A stretch of DNA of 64,000 nt from Leifsonia sp. ALI-44-B (GTDB lineage: Bacteria; Actinomycetota; Actinomycetes; Actinomycetales; Microbacteriaceae), in NCBI RefSeq assembly GCF_001984125.1, contig NZ_MTQL01000006.1:620001-684000 (forward strand). The letters are read 5' to 3'. The stretch's first letter is position 1. The number at the start of each line of letters is the position of its first letter. The position numbers were made by a program, and so were the translations under genes. Positions 19,560 to 28,724 of this stretch are shown here, piece by piece. The notes under the pieces are model-generated. The model did not search any database. It saw nothing but the letters and a program-made list of their open reading frames with translations, and was not told the origin of the DNA.

Positions 19560-22264
19560 CCCCTCCCCGTTTCCCCTGGTCCAAGAAGTCGGCCGACGAG
19601 CCCGACGAGACCGCATCGACACCCGCACCGAAGGCTGAGGAACCTGTGACCGAACAGAACGAGAAGCCCGACGCATCCACGCCCGTCTCCGAGGCACCCG
19701 GCGTGGAGCACGCGCACCACGCGGAGCCCTTCGGCGAATACGCCGGCCAGGACCGTGACCCCGAGACGATCTCGCCGGAAGCCGAGGCGCACGCCGACGA
19801 GGTCGAGGAAGAACTTCCGGCCCAGGTCAGCCAGTTCGACGGCGACACGGCGGATGTCGTGATCGACGTTCCCGGCACCGAGACCGAGGCCGCGACCGGC
19901 GACAGCGCCGCCGCCCCCGAGGTCGTCCCGGCGACGGGCACCGCGACCGACACGGAGACCGCCGCGGCCACGGACGCATCGTCTACCGATGGAGACGTAT
20001 CCGCCGAGGGCGCCTCCTCCCCCGGCTCGCCCGACGACGCAGCGGCGGCATCGGCTCCCGCCCATGACTCTTCCGACGTTCAGCCCGCCGAGGCGACCCC
20101 TGCCGACCCGACGGTAGACGAGTGGATCCTCGAAGCCGTCGCCGAGGGCCGCTACTACTCCCCCCACAGCGTTCTCGGCATCCACCCGCTGGGCGGCGGC
20201 CGCACGGTCATCCGCGCCCGACGCCCCCTGGCCGAATCGGTCACCGCGCACCTCGCGCCGGGCGGCACCGTCGCGCTCGAGCACGCCCACGCCGGCATCT
20301 GGCAGGGCGTCTTCGACGGCGACCCCGTCGACTACACCGTCGAGGCCACCTACGAAGACGGTCCCCCGTGGATCGCCGACGACCCTTACCGTTTCGCCCC
20401 GACCATCGGCGAACTCGACCTGCACCTCATCGGTGAGGGCCGCCACGAAGAACTCTGGACCGCCCTCGGCGCCCACGTGCGGACGCACGGCGGCATCTCG
20501 GGCGTCAGCTTCTCGGTGTGGGCTCCCCATGCCCAGGCCGCGCGCGTCGTCGGCGACTTCAACGGCTGGGATGGCACGGGCCACGCGCTTCGCAACATGG
20601 GTTCGACGGGCGTGTGGGAAATCTTCGTGCCCGGCCTCGAAGCCGACGCGCTCTACAAGTTCGACCTCCTCGGCCAGGACAACGTTTGGCACCGCAAGGC
20701 CGACCCTATGGCGCGTTTCTCCGAACAGTCCCCCGGCACCGCCTCCATCGTCGCGCCGCCGTCGACGCACGAATGGCAGGATGCCGCGTGGCTCGAGCAG
20801 CGCGCCACCACCGAGGTTCACCGCCGCCCCATGAGCGTCTACGAGATGCACGTGGGTTCGTGGCGTCCGGGTCTCGGCTACCGCGAACTCGCCGAACCGC
20901 TCATCGATTACGTGCTCGCCCTCGGCTACACCCACGTCGAATTCATGCCGCTGGCCGAGCATCCGTTCGGCGGCTCATGGGGCTACCAGGTGACGGGTTA
21001 TTACGCCCCCACCAGCCGTTTCGGCAACGCCGACGACCTGCGCTACCTCATCGACCGACTGCACGGCGCCGGCATCGGCGTGCTGCTCGACTGGGTTCCC
21101 GGCCACTTCCCCAAGGATGCCTGGGCGCTGGCGAACTTCGACGGCCAACCACTCTACGAGCACCCGGACCCTCGCCGCGGCGAACAAAAGGACTGGGGCA
21201 CGCTCGTCTTCGACTTCGGCCAGCGCCAGGTCAAGAACTTCCTCGTCGCCAACGCGCTCTACTGGCTTGAGGAGTTCCACGTCGACGGCCTGCGCGTCGA
21301 CGCCGTCGCCTCCATGCTCTACCTCGACTATTCGCGCAACGAGGGCGAGTGGCTGCCGAACCAGTACGGCGGCCGCGAACACCTCGAGGCGATCTCGTTC
21401 CTCCAGGAGGCGAACGCTACGGCCTACAAGCGCAACCCCGGCGTCGTCGTGATCGCCGAGGAGTCGACCAGCTGGCCCGGCGTCACCAAGGCCACGAGCG
21501 AAGGCGGCCTCGGCTTCGGCTACAAGTGGAACATGGGATGGATGCACGACTCGTTGCAGTACGTCCAGGAGGACCCGCTCTACCGCTCCTACCACCACAA
21601 CGAGCTCACGTTCTCGCTCGTCTACGCGTTCAGTGAGAACTTCCTCCTGCCGATCAGCCACGACGAGGTCGTGCACGGCAAGGGTTCGCTCTTCAGCAAG
21701 ATGCCCGGTGACCACTGGCAGAAGCTCGCGAACATGCGCGCCTACCTGGCCTTCATGTGGGCACACCCCGGCAAGCAGTTGCTCTTCATGGGCCAGGAGT
21801 TCGGGCAGCAGTCCGAATGGTCAGAGGGCCGCGGGCTCGACTGGTGGACCCTCGACCAGCCCAGCCACCAGGGCCTCTTCGACCTCGTGTCACAGCTCAA
21901 CAAGGCCTACGTCGCCAACCCGGCCCTCTGGGAGCTGGACGCGTCGCACCAGGGCTTCGAGTGGCTCGACGGCGGCGATGCCGAACGCTCGGTGATCTCC
22001 TTCATCCGCTGGGCCGAGGATGGCAGCGCCATCGCCGTCTTCGTCAACTTCTCGGGTTCGCCTCACCACGACTACCGCACGGGCCTGCCCTTCGCGGGCG
22101 AGTGGGACGAGATCCTCAACACGGATGCCGCGGCGTTCGGCGGCTCGGGCGTTGGCAACATGGGCACCGTGACGGCGACGAACGACCCGTGGGCCGGCCG
22201 CAGCGCGTCGGCATCGATGTCTCTGCCGCCCCTTGGCGCGGTCTGGCTCAAGTACCGCGGATAG
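19556..22264 (+). CDS. glgB: 1,4-alpha-glucan branching enzyme GlgB
   Basis: GlgB makes alpha-1,6 branches in glycogen-type glucans. Domains run from an N-terminal N1 module (about residues 185-290), CBM48 ([23 protein letters not shown]), GH13 barrel with Asp582 ([13 protein letters not shown]), Glu635 ([12 protein letters not shown]) and the [14 protein letters not shown] motif, to a C-terminal beta domain. The ATG at 19556 overlaps the glgE stop and has AAGGAGA upstream. At 902 residues it is about 180 longer than usual, because of an acidic, Ala/Glu/Asp/Thr-rich disordered N-terminus. With GlgE it forms the polymer-building pair of the GlgE pathway; treS and pep2 are not adjacent. Confidence 0.95.
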   Translation: MTPPRFPWSKKSADEPDETASTPAPKAEEPVTEQNEKPDASTPVSEAPGVEHAHHAEPFGEYAGQDRDPETISPEAEAHADEVEEELPAQVSQFDGDTADVVIDVPGTETEAATGDSAAAPEVVPATGTATDTETAAATDASSTDGDVSAEGASSPGSPDDAAAASAPAHDSSDVQPAEATPADPTVDEWILEAVAEGRYYSPHSVLGIHPLGGGRTVIRARRPLAESVTAHLAPGGTVALEHAHAGIWQGVFDGDPVDYTVEATYEDGPPWIADDPYRFAPTIGELDLHLIGEGRHEELWTALGAHVRTHGGISGVSFSVWAPHAQAARVVGDFNGWDGTGHALRNMGSTGVWEIFVPGLEADALYKFDLLGQDNVWHRKADPMARFSEQSPGTASIVAPPSTHEWQDAAWLEQRATTEVHRRPMSVYEMHVGSWRPGLGYRELAEPLIDYVLALGYTHVEFMPLAEHPFGGSWGYQVTGYYAPTSRFGNADDLRYLIDRLHGAGIGVLLDWVPGHFPKDAWALANFDGQPLYEHPDPRRGEQKDWGTLVFDFGQRQVKNFLVANALYWLEEFHVDGLRVDAVASMLYLDYSRNEGEWLPNQYGGREHLEAISFLQEANATAYKRNPGVVVIAEESTSWPGVTKATSEGGLGFGYKWNMGWMHDSLQYVQEDPLYRSYHHNELTFSLVYAFSENFLLPISHDEVVHGKGSLFSKMPGDHWQKLANMRAYLAFMWAHPGKQLLFMGQEFGQQSEWSEGRGLDWWTLDQPSHQGLFDLVSQLNKAYVANPALWELDASHQGFEWLDGGDAERSVISFIRWAEDGSAIAVFVNFSGSPHHDYRTGLPFAGEWDEILNTDAAAFGGSGVGNMGTVTATNDPWAGRSASASMSLPPLGAVWLKYRG

Positions 22265-22282
22265 CGAGACCCATCAGACACG

Positions 22283-22325
22283 GAAACGGCCGGGAGAGGA
22301 TGTGAATCCTTCTCCCGGCCGTTTC
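22283..22325. terminator. Strong hairpin between glgB and the convergent trx gene
   Basis: A perfect 15-bp inverted repeat (GAAACGGCCGGGAGA and its complement) with further pairing inside sits 18 bases after the glgB stop. It is followed by TCTTG and flanked by short T/A runs on both strands, so it may end transcription from both glgB and the convergent thioredoxin-TPR gene. Confidence 0.8.
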
Positions 22326-22387
22326 TCTTGCGTCAGTCCAGACCGTCTCGTCCGCGTTCGTTGCGAGCGTCTCGAACAGCGGAGCGT

Positions 22388-23443
22388 CTAGAACAGCAGG
22401 TTGGTGAGGCGTCCTCGCGCGATGGCGACGCGAGGGTCGTCGAGCCCGACGACCTCGAACAACTGCAGCAAACGCGCCCGCACGGTGTTCTTGCCATCGG
22501 CGTCCTGCTCGGGGAAGAGCGTGAGCAGGCGGTCGAAAGCATCCTCGACATGCCCGCCTGAGAGGTCGAGATCGGCGACGTCGAGCTGAGCGCCGAGGTC
22601 GTCGGGCTTCTGCGCGGCGGCCGAGCGGATCTCGTCGAGCGTCTTGCCGTTCAGGCGGTGCAGCAGGCTCACCTGCGCGAGCCCGGCGTGCGCCATCTTG
22701 TCGGTGGGGTTCTGCGCGATGGCCTTCTCGTAGGCGCGGATGGCGGCCGGGTAGTCGCCCTGATCGATCGCGTCGTACGCCTCCTGGTGCAGCGGCGGCA
22801 GCGGCGGTTCCTCGGGGGCGGCGGCTGCGGCATCCGTGTCACCGGCGGCCCCACCCACGACCGTGACCGAACCCGAGACACCGCTCTGCGCGGCGGCCTC
22901 GAGAACCTGCTCGAACACCTGGCGAACCTGCGCTTCGGGAATGGCGCCCTGGAACAGCTGCAACGGGCGCCCGCCGATGACGGCCGCGACCGTCGGGATT
23001 GACTGCGCCTGGAACGCCTGCGTCAGCTGCGGGTTCTGGTCCACATCGACCTTGACGAGCACGAACCGGCCGCCGAATTCGGCGACGAGCTTGTCGAGAA
23101 TGGGCGACAGCTGCTTGCACGGCTGGCACCACTCGGCCCACAGGTCGACGATGACGGGCACCTGCGACGAGAGGTCGAGGAACTGGGTGAAGTTCTGATC
23201 GGTTCCGTCGAAGACGAGGCCGGGCAGCTCGACAGCTGCGCCGGCAGCGCCCGCGCCTCCGGGCTGGCCGGCTGCTGCCTGCACTGCAGCGCTCGTGGGC
23301 GCCCCGGCAGCTGCCCCGGCAGCCCCAGCACCATTCGTCGCGCCCGTGGGCTGTGCGGCCGCCTGAGCGTTGGCCCGGTTGACGAGCCCCGACAGGTCGA
23401 CGGCTCCGCGCAGCGCGGCGGGGTTCACATCGAGATTGGCCAT
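22388..23443 (-). CDS. Thioredoxin-domain protein with C-terminal TPR region (YbbN/CnoX-like)
   Basis: The protein has an Ala/Gly-rich low-complexity N-terminus (about residues 20-70), a thioredoxin fold with the active site WCQPC (about residue 105) and PTV cis-proline region, and a C-terminal helical TPR-type half beginning LHQEAYDAIDQGDYPAAIRAY. This is the YbbN/CnoX architecture, a redox chaperone holdase. The spacing WCQPC keeps both cysteines, unlike E. coli YbbN, so redox activity is likely. A homologous gene (Rv1324) is close to glgB in M. tuberculosis, so the neighbourhood is conserved. The 351 residues exceed the E. coli length of about 284 because of the N-terminal linker. Confidence 0.87.
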   Translation of the reverse strand: MANLDVNPAALRGAVDLSGLVNRANAQAAAQPTGATNGAGAAGAAAGAPTSAAVQAAAGQPGGAGAAGAAVELPGLVFDGTDQNFTQFLDLSSQVPVIVDLWAEWCQPCKQLSPILDKLVAEFGGRFVLVKVDVDQNPQLTQAFQAQSIPTVAAVIGGRPLQLFQGAIPEAQVRQVFEQVLEAAAQSGVSGSVTVVGGAAGDTDAAAAAPEEPPLPPLHQEAYDAIDQGDYPAAIRAYEKAIAQNPTDKMAHAGLAQVSLLHRLNGKTLDEIRSAAAQKPDDLGAQLDVADLDLSGGHVEDAFDRLLTLFPEQDADGKNTVRARLLQLFEVVGLDDPRVAIARGRLTNLLF

Positions 23444-23492
23444 GTCTTACAGATCCTCCAGTGATGACAAACGGTAAACGGCGGTGAGATGC

Positions 23493-25286
23493 CTACGGCA
23501 GTTCGGTGGCGCTCACGAGCCCCTGGCTGAAGCCGAGCAGACGAATCTTCTCGGTGCTGCCGGTCGGCGGCACGTAGAACAGCAACTGGTCGCCGTAGGT
23601 GCTCGTGACACCCTTCTTCGTCTCGGTGAGACCGCTGAGGGCCGCGACGGCTCCGGATGTCTTCACGCTCGCGCCCTCTTCGACCGGCTTCACGGTCTCG
23701 GAGTCGGTCACGTTGACCGCGATGATGGCGCCCGAGTCGTTCGTCGCGAGGGCCAGAGCCGGGCCCGAGCCTGCCTTGGTGGCGAATTCGATCGACGCCG
23801 TATCGGGCAGGTCGGCCTTCTTCTTCTCGCGGTCTTCGGACACCTGTGTGCGCAGCGTGTCGCCCTCGGCCGCAAACTGGGCGGCGTACTGCGAGCTATC
23901 CCCGTTGGCGAGCACGTCGGCGTAGGCTTCGGCGATCTTGTCGGGCGCGATCAGCAGGAAGCTCGAGTCCGGCGGAATCTGCGAGGCGCCGATGGTGGCG
24001 GGCGCGACATCCGGAATCTGAGCCTGGGGCTCGAGCCGCACCGAGTAGTCGATGAGGTAGTTGGCGCGCGGCGTCTCCTGCGTCAGGACGAGCAGCGTCG
24101 GGGCGACGCTCGTGTCCTCGGCATCCTGAATGACCGTCATCACGGTGCGCGGCCAGGTGTCGGATGCCTGGGGCAGCGTCAGCGTGATGGGCGACGCGGG
24201 AATCGCGGGGGTCGCCTGAGCATCGGCATTCTTCGAACGGATCTGGTAGTTCGCCTTGCGCTCGTCGAGCGCGGGGCCCGTCAGGCGCGTCGCTGCAACG
24301 TCGGCGCTCTTCTGCTCGTCGGCGTCGGCGACCACGGCCGAGATCTTCGAGACGATGCGCTCGATCTGCGGCACGCTGACGACGGGGGCGGGTTGGCCGT
24401 CATCCGTCGCGGCCGCATCGGTCGAGGTGCTGGTCGGCGTGGCGCTCTGGGCCGGCAGCTGCGGCCAGAAGCTCGGACTGCAACCGCTTAGGGCCAGCGA
24501 CGAGACGAGGGCGACGGGGATGACGGCGATCAGGGCGTTGCGGCGTGCAGCCTTGGGCCGCCGGGCCTTGGGAGCGCGCGGCAGCTTCTTCTGGTCGTCG
24601 AGGGGCGGCAGCGACTTGCGGCGGGGACCGCGCGAGCGGCGCATGTGACGCAGGCCGAGCAGGTAGAGCACGAGGCCGACGGCCAGCAGGATGATTCCGC
24701 CGACGATCAGCGGGCCGGCCCACGGCGTGGCGTTGTCGAGCGGCCACGACAGTTTGACGGTGGAGGGGGCGGGCTCCGAGCCATCCGAAGCAATCAGCAC
24801 GCTCACATCGTCGGGCACGCTCATGGGCGCGATCAGCGCGCGGTCTTCGGTGAACTCGCCCAGCCACAGGTCGGAACCCGCAGGGTCGGTGACGTCTGAG
24901 GCCGTATCGGCATCGGCGGATGCCTCATCGCCCGAGTTGGACCCGGTCGACGTGTCGGCGGGCTTCGGCGTCACGACGTCGGACACGAGCTTCTTCTCGT
25001 CGTCGAGGGTCAGGAGGTTGTACTTCGACTCCCCCAGCCAGGCCTTCACATCGGACGTGCGGCCATAGGCCAGGTAGGCCTTCGACGAGCCGGCCAACGT
25101 CACGGTCTGCTGACCGGGGTTGGCGTTCAGCGTTGTGCCGTCGATGACCGTGTAGGGCAGCTCGCCCGACACCTTCACATCGACCGTCTGGGTCGGCGGA
25201 CCCAGGAACACGGTGCGCTGAGCGATGCCCGTGATGATCATGGCGGCGGCCACGACGAACGCGGCTATAGCGAGTACGAATCGCAC
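23493..25286 (-). CDS. Membrane protein with internal lipoprotein-type signal, unknown function
   Basis: I do not recognise the family. The GTG at 25286 is chosen because AGGAGG lies 7 bases upstream; the protein is then 597 residues. It has a transmembrane helix at about residues 2-23, an outside Ser/Thr/Asp-rich region, a second helix at about 189-213, a basic segment, and then a complete lipoprotein-type signal (NALIAVIPVALVSS followed by LALSGC, Cys269) before a 328-residue soluble domain. The N-terminal half resembles a membrane protein and the C-terminal half a secreted lipoprotein, as if two genes were fused. It lies 49 bases upstream of the thioredoxin-TPR gene on the same strand and is divergent from the AI-2E-family permease. 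Confidence 0.8.
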   Translation of the reverse strand: MRFVLAIAAFVVAAAMIITGIAQRTVFLGPPTQTVDVKVSGELPYTVIDGTTLNANPGQQTVTLAGSSKAYLAYGRTSDVKAWLGESKYNLLTLDDEKKLVSDVVTPKPADTSTGSNSGDEASADADTASDVTDPAGSDLWLGEFTEDRALIAPMSVPDDVSVLIASDGSEPAPSTVKLSWPLDNATPWAGPLIVGGIILLAVGLVLYLLGLRHMRRSRGPRRKSLPPLDDQKKLPRAPKARRPKAARRNALIAVIPVALVSSLALSGCSPSFWPQLPAQSATPTSTSTDAAATDDGQPAPVVSVPQIERIVSKISAVVADADEQKSADVAATRLTGPALDERKANYQIRSKNADAQATPAIPASPITLTLPQASDTWPRTVMTVIQDAEDTSVAPTLLVLTQETPRANYLIDYSVRLEPQAQIPDVAPATIGASQIPPDSSFLLIAPDKIAEAYADVLANGDSSQYAAQFAAEGDTLRTQVSEDREKKKADLPDTASIEFATKAGSGPALALATNDSGAIIAVNVTDSETVKPVEEGASVKTSGAVAALSGLTETKKGVTSTYGDQLLFYVPPTGSTEKIRLLGFSQGLVSATELP

Positions 25287-25530
25287 GAAATCTCCTCCTG
25301 GGTCGCCGTTGCGGGGGTTCTCGCACCCGTCGACAGGGGTTCGTGACGGGCGGACGGCGACGAACACAGACATTCCAGACTAGCGGCACAGTCTGAGAGG
25401 CGTCTAGAAAGTGAGCGGAGGCGCAGACGCAACGGGGTCCGTCCTGCGCAAGGTGCTCGCGTGCTGCGCGCTACGATGAAGCGATATTGCGGCCGGGGTC
25501 TCTCCGGCCGTTCGCGCCGAAGGGGCACCC

Positions 25531-26583
25531 ATGAAGATTCAGAATCCGTTCCGGTTCGGCCTGGTCGCGACGCTCGGCGTCGGCCTCGGCCTGCTGATCA
25601 TCACGTCGATCATCTCGCTGCAGACCATCCTGATCTATATCGGCGCTGCCCTCTTCATCGCCCTCGGTCTCGAGCCGATCGTCGGATGGCTCGAGAAGAA
25701 GCACTTCCCGCGCTGGTCGGCCGTGCTCATCGTCGTCGTGGGCGTCCTGGCGCTGGTCGCGGGCCTCGTGTGGATGCTCGTGCCCATCATCGCCGAGCAG
25801 ATCACGAAGCTCGTCAAGCTCATTCCGACCATCCAGCAGCAGATCGGCGACCTGAGTCTTGTCGAATACATCAAGGCGCAGTTCCCCTGGGTGCCCGTCG
25901 ACAACATCATCGGCGAGGTCGGCAAGTTCTTCAGCGATGTGAACAGCGTTGCCAACCTGACCGGAGGGCTGCTGGCGTTCGTCGTCGGAGTCGGTTCGGC
26001 GCTCTTCGGCGTGCTGATCGTCCTCATCCTCACCCTCTACTTCACGGCCTCGTTGCCCTCGATGAAGCGCGGCATGTACCAGTTGGTGCCCGCGTCGAAG
26101 CGCGCGAACTTCGCCGACCTGTCCGAGCAGATCACGTCGTCGGTCGGGCGTTACGTCATCGGCCAGGCGTCGACCGCCGCCATCAACGGTGTGCTGTCGT
26201 TCATCTTCCTGTCGATCATCCAGGCGCCGTTCCCGGCCGTGCTCGCGGTCGTGGCGTTCTCGTTCTCGCTCATCCCGCTCGTCGGAACGCTGACGGGCTC
26301 CATCATCATCACGCTCGTCTGCTTCATCCCGGGCCTCGGCGGCGTGACCACGGCCATCACCGCGGCCATCTACTACCTCGTCTACATGCAGATCGAGGCG
26401 TATGTCTTGAGCCCCCGCATCATGAGCCGGGCCGTCGCCGTCCCCGGTGCCGTCGTCGTCATCGCCGCCCTGGCCGGTGGCTCGCTGCTCGGACTGCTCG
26501 GAGCGCTCATCGCCATCCCGACCGCCGCGTCGATCCTGCTCATCATCAAGCAGGTCCTCATCCCGCGCCAGAACGAGCTGTAG
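25531..26583 (+). CDS. AI-2E family transporter
   Basis: The 350-residue protein has about eight hydrophobic segments: two near the start (residues 9-50), one at 60-83, a soluble loop with amphipathic helices, then a pair near 147-172 and three or more after residue 215. This is the pattern of the AI-2E/YdiK/TqsA permease family (UPF0118). The family includes autoinducer-2 exporters and Na+/H+ antiporters, so the substrate is unknown. AAGGGG lies 6 bases before the ATG. It stands alone and runs toward a 22-bp tandem repeat and the convergent hydrolase gene. Confidence 0.88.
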   Translation: MKIQNPFRFGLVATLGVGLGLLIITSIISLQTILIYIGAALFIALGLEPIVGWLEKKHFPRWSAVLIVVVGVLALVAGLVWMLVPIIAEQITKLVKLIPTIQQQIGDLSLVEYIKAQFPWVPVDNIIGEVGKFFSDVNSVANLTGGLLAFVVGVGSALFGVLIVLILTLYFTASLPSMKRGMYQLVPASKRANFADLSEQITSSVGRYVIGQASTAAINGVLSFIFLSIIQAPFPAVLAVVAFSFSLIPLVGTLTGSIIITLVCFIPGLGGVTTAITAAIYYLVYMQIEAYVLSPRIMSRAVAVPGAVVVIAALAGGSLLGLLGALIAIPTAASILLIIKQVLIPRQNEL

Positions 26584-26611
26584 GAACCCCGCAGCTCACC
26601 ATCGCCCCCAG

Positions 26612-26782
26612 GCGTTGAGCGTTAGCCCGGTAGGCGTTAGGTATCAGCCCGCCGGGCGTTAGGCGTCAGCCCGGCGGGCGTTAGGCGTCAGCCCGGCGGG
26701 CGTTAGGCGTCAGCCCGGCGGGGGTTAGGCGTCCGCCCGGCGGGCGCTAAGCGTCAGCCCGGCGGGCGTCAGGCGTCAGCCG
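26612..26782. repeat. 22-bp tandem repeat array, about 7.8 copies
   Basis: Eight units of period 22 lie between two convergent genes. Units 3-5 are identical; the others differ at one to several positions. The core is CAGCCCGGCGGGCG, which contains GCCC/GGGC arms and can fold in every unit. The last, partial copy overlaps the final codons and stop of the hydrolase gene (26776), and every full unit carries a TGA on the minus strand. It may be a variable-number repeat and may act as a transcription block. Confidence 0.9.
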
Positions 26783-27498
26783 TTCCAGACGGCCGGCAGC
26801 GGCAACGCCTCGGGGTTCACGGCGCGCACGATCTCGGTCAGCACGGTGCGGGTCTGAGACTCGCCGACCCAGAGGTGCTTGCCGCCGGTCACGGGGATGA
26901 GAGTCATATCGGGAACGGCCGCAAAACGTTCGGCCGCGGCATCCGGGCGCAGGTATTCGTCGAACTCGGGAATGAGAGCGATGAGCGTGCGCGGGTCGCC
27001 GTGCCAGGCCGCGACCTCCTCGGCCGTTGCGCGGTGCAGCGGCGGCGACAACAGGATGGCCCCGTCGATATCGTGCTGTCGGCCGTACTTCAGCGCCAAC
27101 TCGGTGCCGAACGACCACCCCACGAGCCACGGATGCGGCAGCGAGAACTGCGCGACCAGGTCCATCGCCGCGCGCACATCCGCTTCTTCGCCGATGCCTT
27201 CCTCGAATGTGCCATCACTGGTCCCTCGCGGCGAGGTGGTGCCCCGCGTGTTGAACCGCAGCACGGCCAGTTGCGCCAGCGCGGGCAGCCGCGCGGCTGC
27301 CTTGCGCAGAATGTGCGAATCCATGAAACCGCCGTGGGTCGGCAGCGGATGCAGCGTCACGAGCGTCGCGACCGGGTCACCGTGTTCGGGAAGCGCCAGC
27401 TCGCCGACCAGCGTGAGCCCATCCTCGGTGTGCAGCTCCACGTCTTGCCGCCGTGCGGGAAGCTCGACGCTCCCCCGGATCTCGATCTCGTCGCTCAT
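26776..27498 (-). CDS. Alpha/beta hydrolase
   Basis: A 240-residue soluble alpha/beta hydrolase. It has the oxyanion-type LVTLHPLPTHGG segment, the nucleophile elbow GWSFG with Ser129 and the C-terminal catalytic His208 in GGKHLW. It resembles the small COG2945-type hydrolases (LHPLP, FNTRG, VGWSFG), whose substrates are poorly known. I choose the ATG at 27498 (MSDEIEIRGSVEL) with AGGA 6 bases upstream over a longer start that adds a poor N-terminus. The stop codon lies within the last copy of the 22-bp repeat array. Confidence 0.87.
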   Translation of the reverse strand: MSDEIEIRGSVELPARRQDVELHTEDGLTLVGELALPEHGDPVATLVTLHPLPTHGGFMDSHILRKAAARLPALAQLAVLRFNTRGTTSPRGTSDGTFEEGIGEEADVRAAMDLVAQFSLPHPWLVGWSFGTELALKYGRQHDIDGAILLSPPLHRATAEEVAAWHGDPRTLIALIPEFDEYLRPDAAAERFAAVPDMTLIPVTGGKHLWVGESQTRTVLTEIVRAVNPEALPLPAVWNG

Positions 27499-27594
27499 AC
27501 TCGTCCTGTCGCTTGTTCTGTCGTTCTCCGTGTTGCACGGCGTCATGCCGCGCATGGTGCCGTCACGCCGAGGGTATCGCCGCCGCGGTCCGGC

Positions 27595-27885
27595 TCAGGC
27601 GATGTTCCAGCAGTGCAGGTGCCAGTGCCGGCGCGCGGCGAGGTCGGCCTCGTCGCCCATGACGCCGTCGGCGCGCCAGGCGACGAGATGTGCCACCCCG
27701 ATCTGGATGCCGAGCTGACACCCGGGGCAGATGTAGACCTTCGCGGCCTGCGTGGCCGACACCGGCTGCACGTTCCATTCGCGGCCGCGCCGCGTCTCGG
27801 TGCGCCGCCATCCCGACATGAGATACGAGAGATCTTCGTCGTTGTTGGAGGGTTTGCGCCCGCGGGGCCGGTTGCTTCTGGGCAT
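27595..27885 (-). CDS. Small conserved hypothetical protein with Cys/His cluster
   Basis: The 96 residues start with a basic segment (MPRSNRPRGRKP) and contain CPGC near residue 53, then HLVAW and a terminal HWHLHCW. Two Cys pairs with His residues suggest a zinc-binding fold, loosely HNH-like, but no catalytic assignment is justified. Similar small actinobacterial proteins are often labelled ATP/GTP-binding protein without evidence. It is separate from the hydrolase by 96 bases and lies just downstream of the terminator of the secreted lysozyme-like gene. Confidence 0.72.
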   Translation of the reverse strand: MPRSNRPRGRKPSNNDEDLSYLMSGWRRTETRRGREWNVQPVSATQAAKVYICPGCQLGIQIGVAHLVAWRADGVMGDEADLAARRHWHLHCWNIA

Positions 27886-27909
27886 GAAACCATCCTAGGG
27901 AACAACGAA

Positions 27910-27935
27910 GGGGCCGCATCCGAAGATGCGACCCC
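27910..27935 (-). terminator. Hairpin after the secreted lysozyme-like gene
   Basis: GGGGCCGCATC pairs with GATGCGACCCC around the loop CGAA, with one mismatch. It lies 33 bases past the stop of the gene at 27969-28676 and has T's (TTCGTTGTT) on its minus-strand 3' side, fitting a terminator for that gene. Confidence 0.7.
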
Positions 27936-27968
27936 TGCGTGAGTGGTGCAGCGTTGCTGAGGAAGGCT

Positions 27969-28676
27969 TTAGTACCAGTTCATGGCCTGCGAGTGGGCCC
28001 AGGCGCCGCACGGGCTGCCGTAGCGGCCCGTGATGTAGCCGAGACCCCAGGTGATCTGGGTGGCCGGGTTGGTCTGCCAGTCGGCACCGGCCGTCGCCAT
28101 CTTGCTGCCGGGAAGGGCCTGCGGGATGCCGTAGGCACCGGACGAGCCGTTGTTCGCGTTGACGCGCCAACCTGACTCCTTGTTCCAGAGAGAGACCAGG
28201 CACGAGTACTGGTCGTCGCCCATGCCGCGCGCGGCGAGCATGTCACGCGCGATGGCCTTGGCCGAACCCGGGTCGGGAGCCGCAGCCACGGGCGCAACGC
28301 CCGAACCTGTTGCGGCTTTCTTGGTGGCCGTGCCGGTGGCGGGAGTCTCGACGACCGGCGTCGGGGTCGGAGTCGGCTTGGGAGCCAGGACGACCTCGTA
28401 GCCATCGCGGTCGAACGCCGTCTCGTAGCTACCGGCGACGGCGACCGTCTGAGCGGCCTCTCCGTCGAAGCGGTGACCGGCCGGCTGGTAGTACGGCGAG
28501 GCGATAGCGCCTGCCGTCGGGTCTACCACGTTGACCATGACGACCCCGGATGCCGCGGCAAACGCGAATGCGAAGAGCGCAATTCGCGACCGGGATCGAG
28601 GTCTGTGGAACGCCGCTCGAGTGCCTCGAGTCGGCTTGGATGCTGGAAGATTCACTACATGCTTACCCACGATCAT
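27969..28676 (-). CDS. Secreted lysozyme-like (lytic transglycosylase) protein
   Basis: The 235-residue protein has a basic N-region, a hydrophobic signal or anchor at about residues 31-52, a Pro/Thr-rich linker (KPTPTPTPVV near residue 99) and a C-terminal lysozyme-like domain beginning at about 135. That domain has SLWNKESGWR with the putative catalytic Glu167, NNGSSGAYGIPQALPG, and a C-terminal GSPCGAWAHSQAMNWY that is typical for actinobacterial cell-wall lysozyme-like proteins. It probably acts on peptidoglycan outside the cell. The transcript ends at the hairpin at 27910-27935. A -10-like TAAAAT lies just upstream of the ATG and no Shine-Dalgarno is seen. Confidence 0.87.
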   Translation of the reverse strand: MIVGKHVVNLPASKPTRGTRAAFHRPRSRSRIALFAFAFAAASGVVMVNVVDPTAGAIASPYYQPAGHRFDGEAAQTVAVAGSYETAFDRDGYEVVLAPKPTPTPTPVVETPATGTATKKAATGSGVAPVAAAPDPGSAKAIARDMLAARGMGDDQYSCLVSLWNKESGWRVNANNGSSGAYGIPQALPGSKMATAGADWQTNPATQITWGLGYITGRYGSPCGAWAHSQAMNWY

Positions 28677-28724
28677 CCGATTTTAGCCGAGATGTCGTGT
28701 ATTAGCCACCCGAGGGGGGTCCGC

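Noticed and set aside
26612-26782. CRISPR array
   Set aside because: The 22-bp units are directly adjacent with no unique spacers, and no cas gene is in the window.
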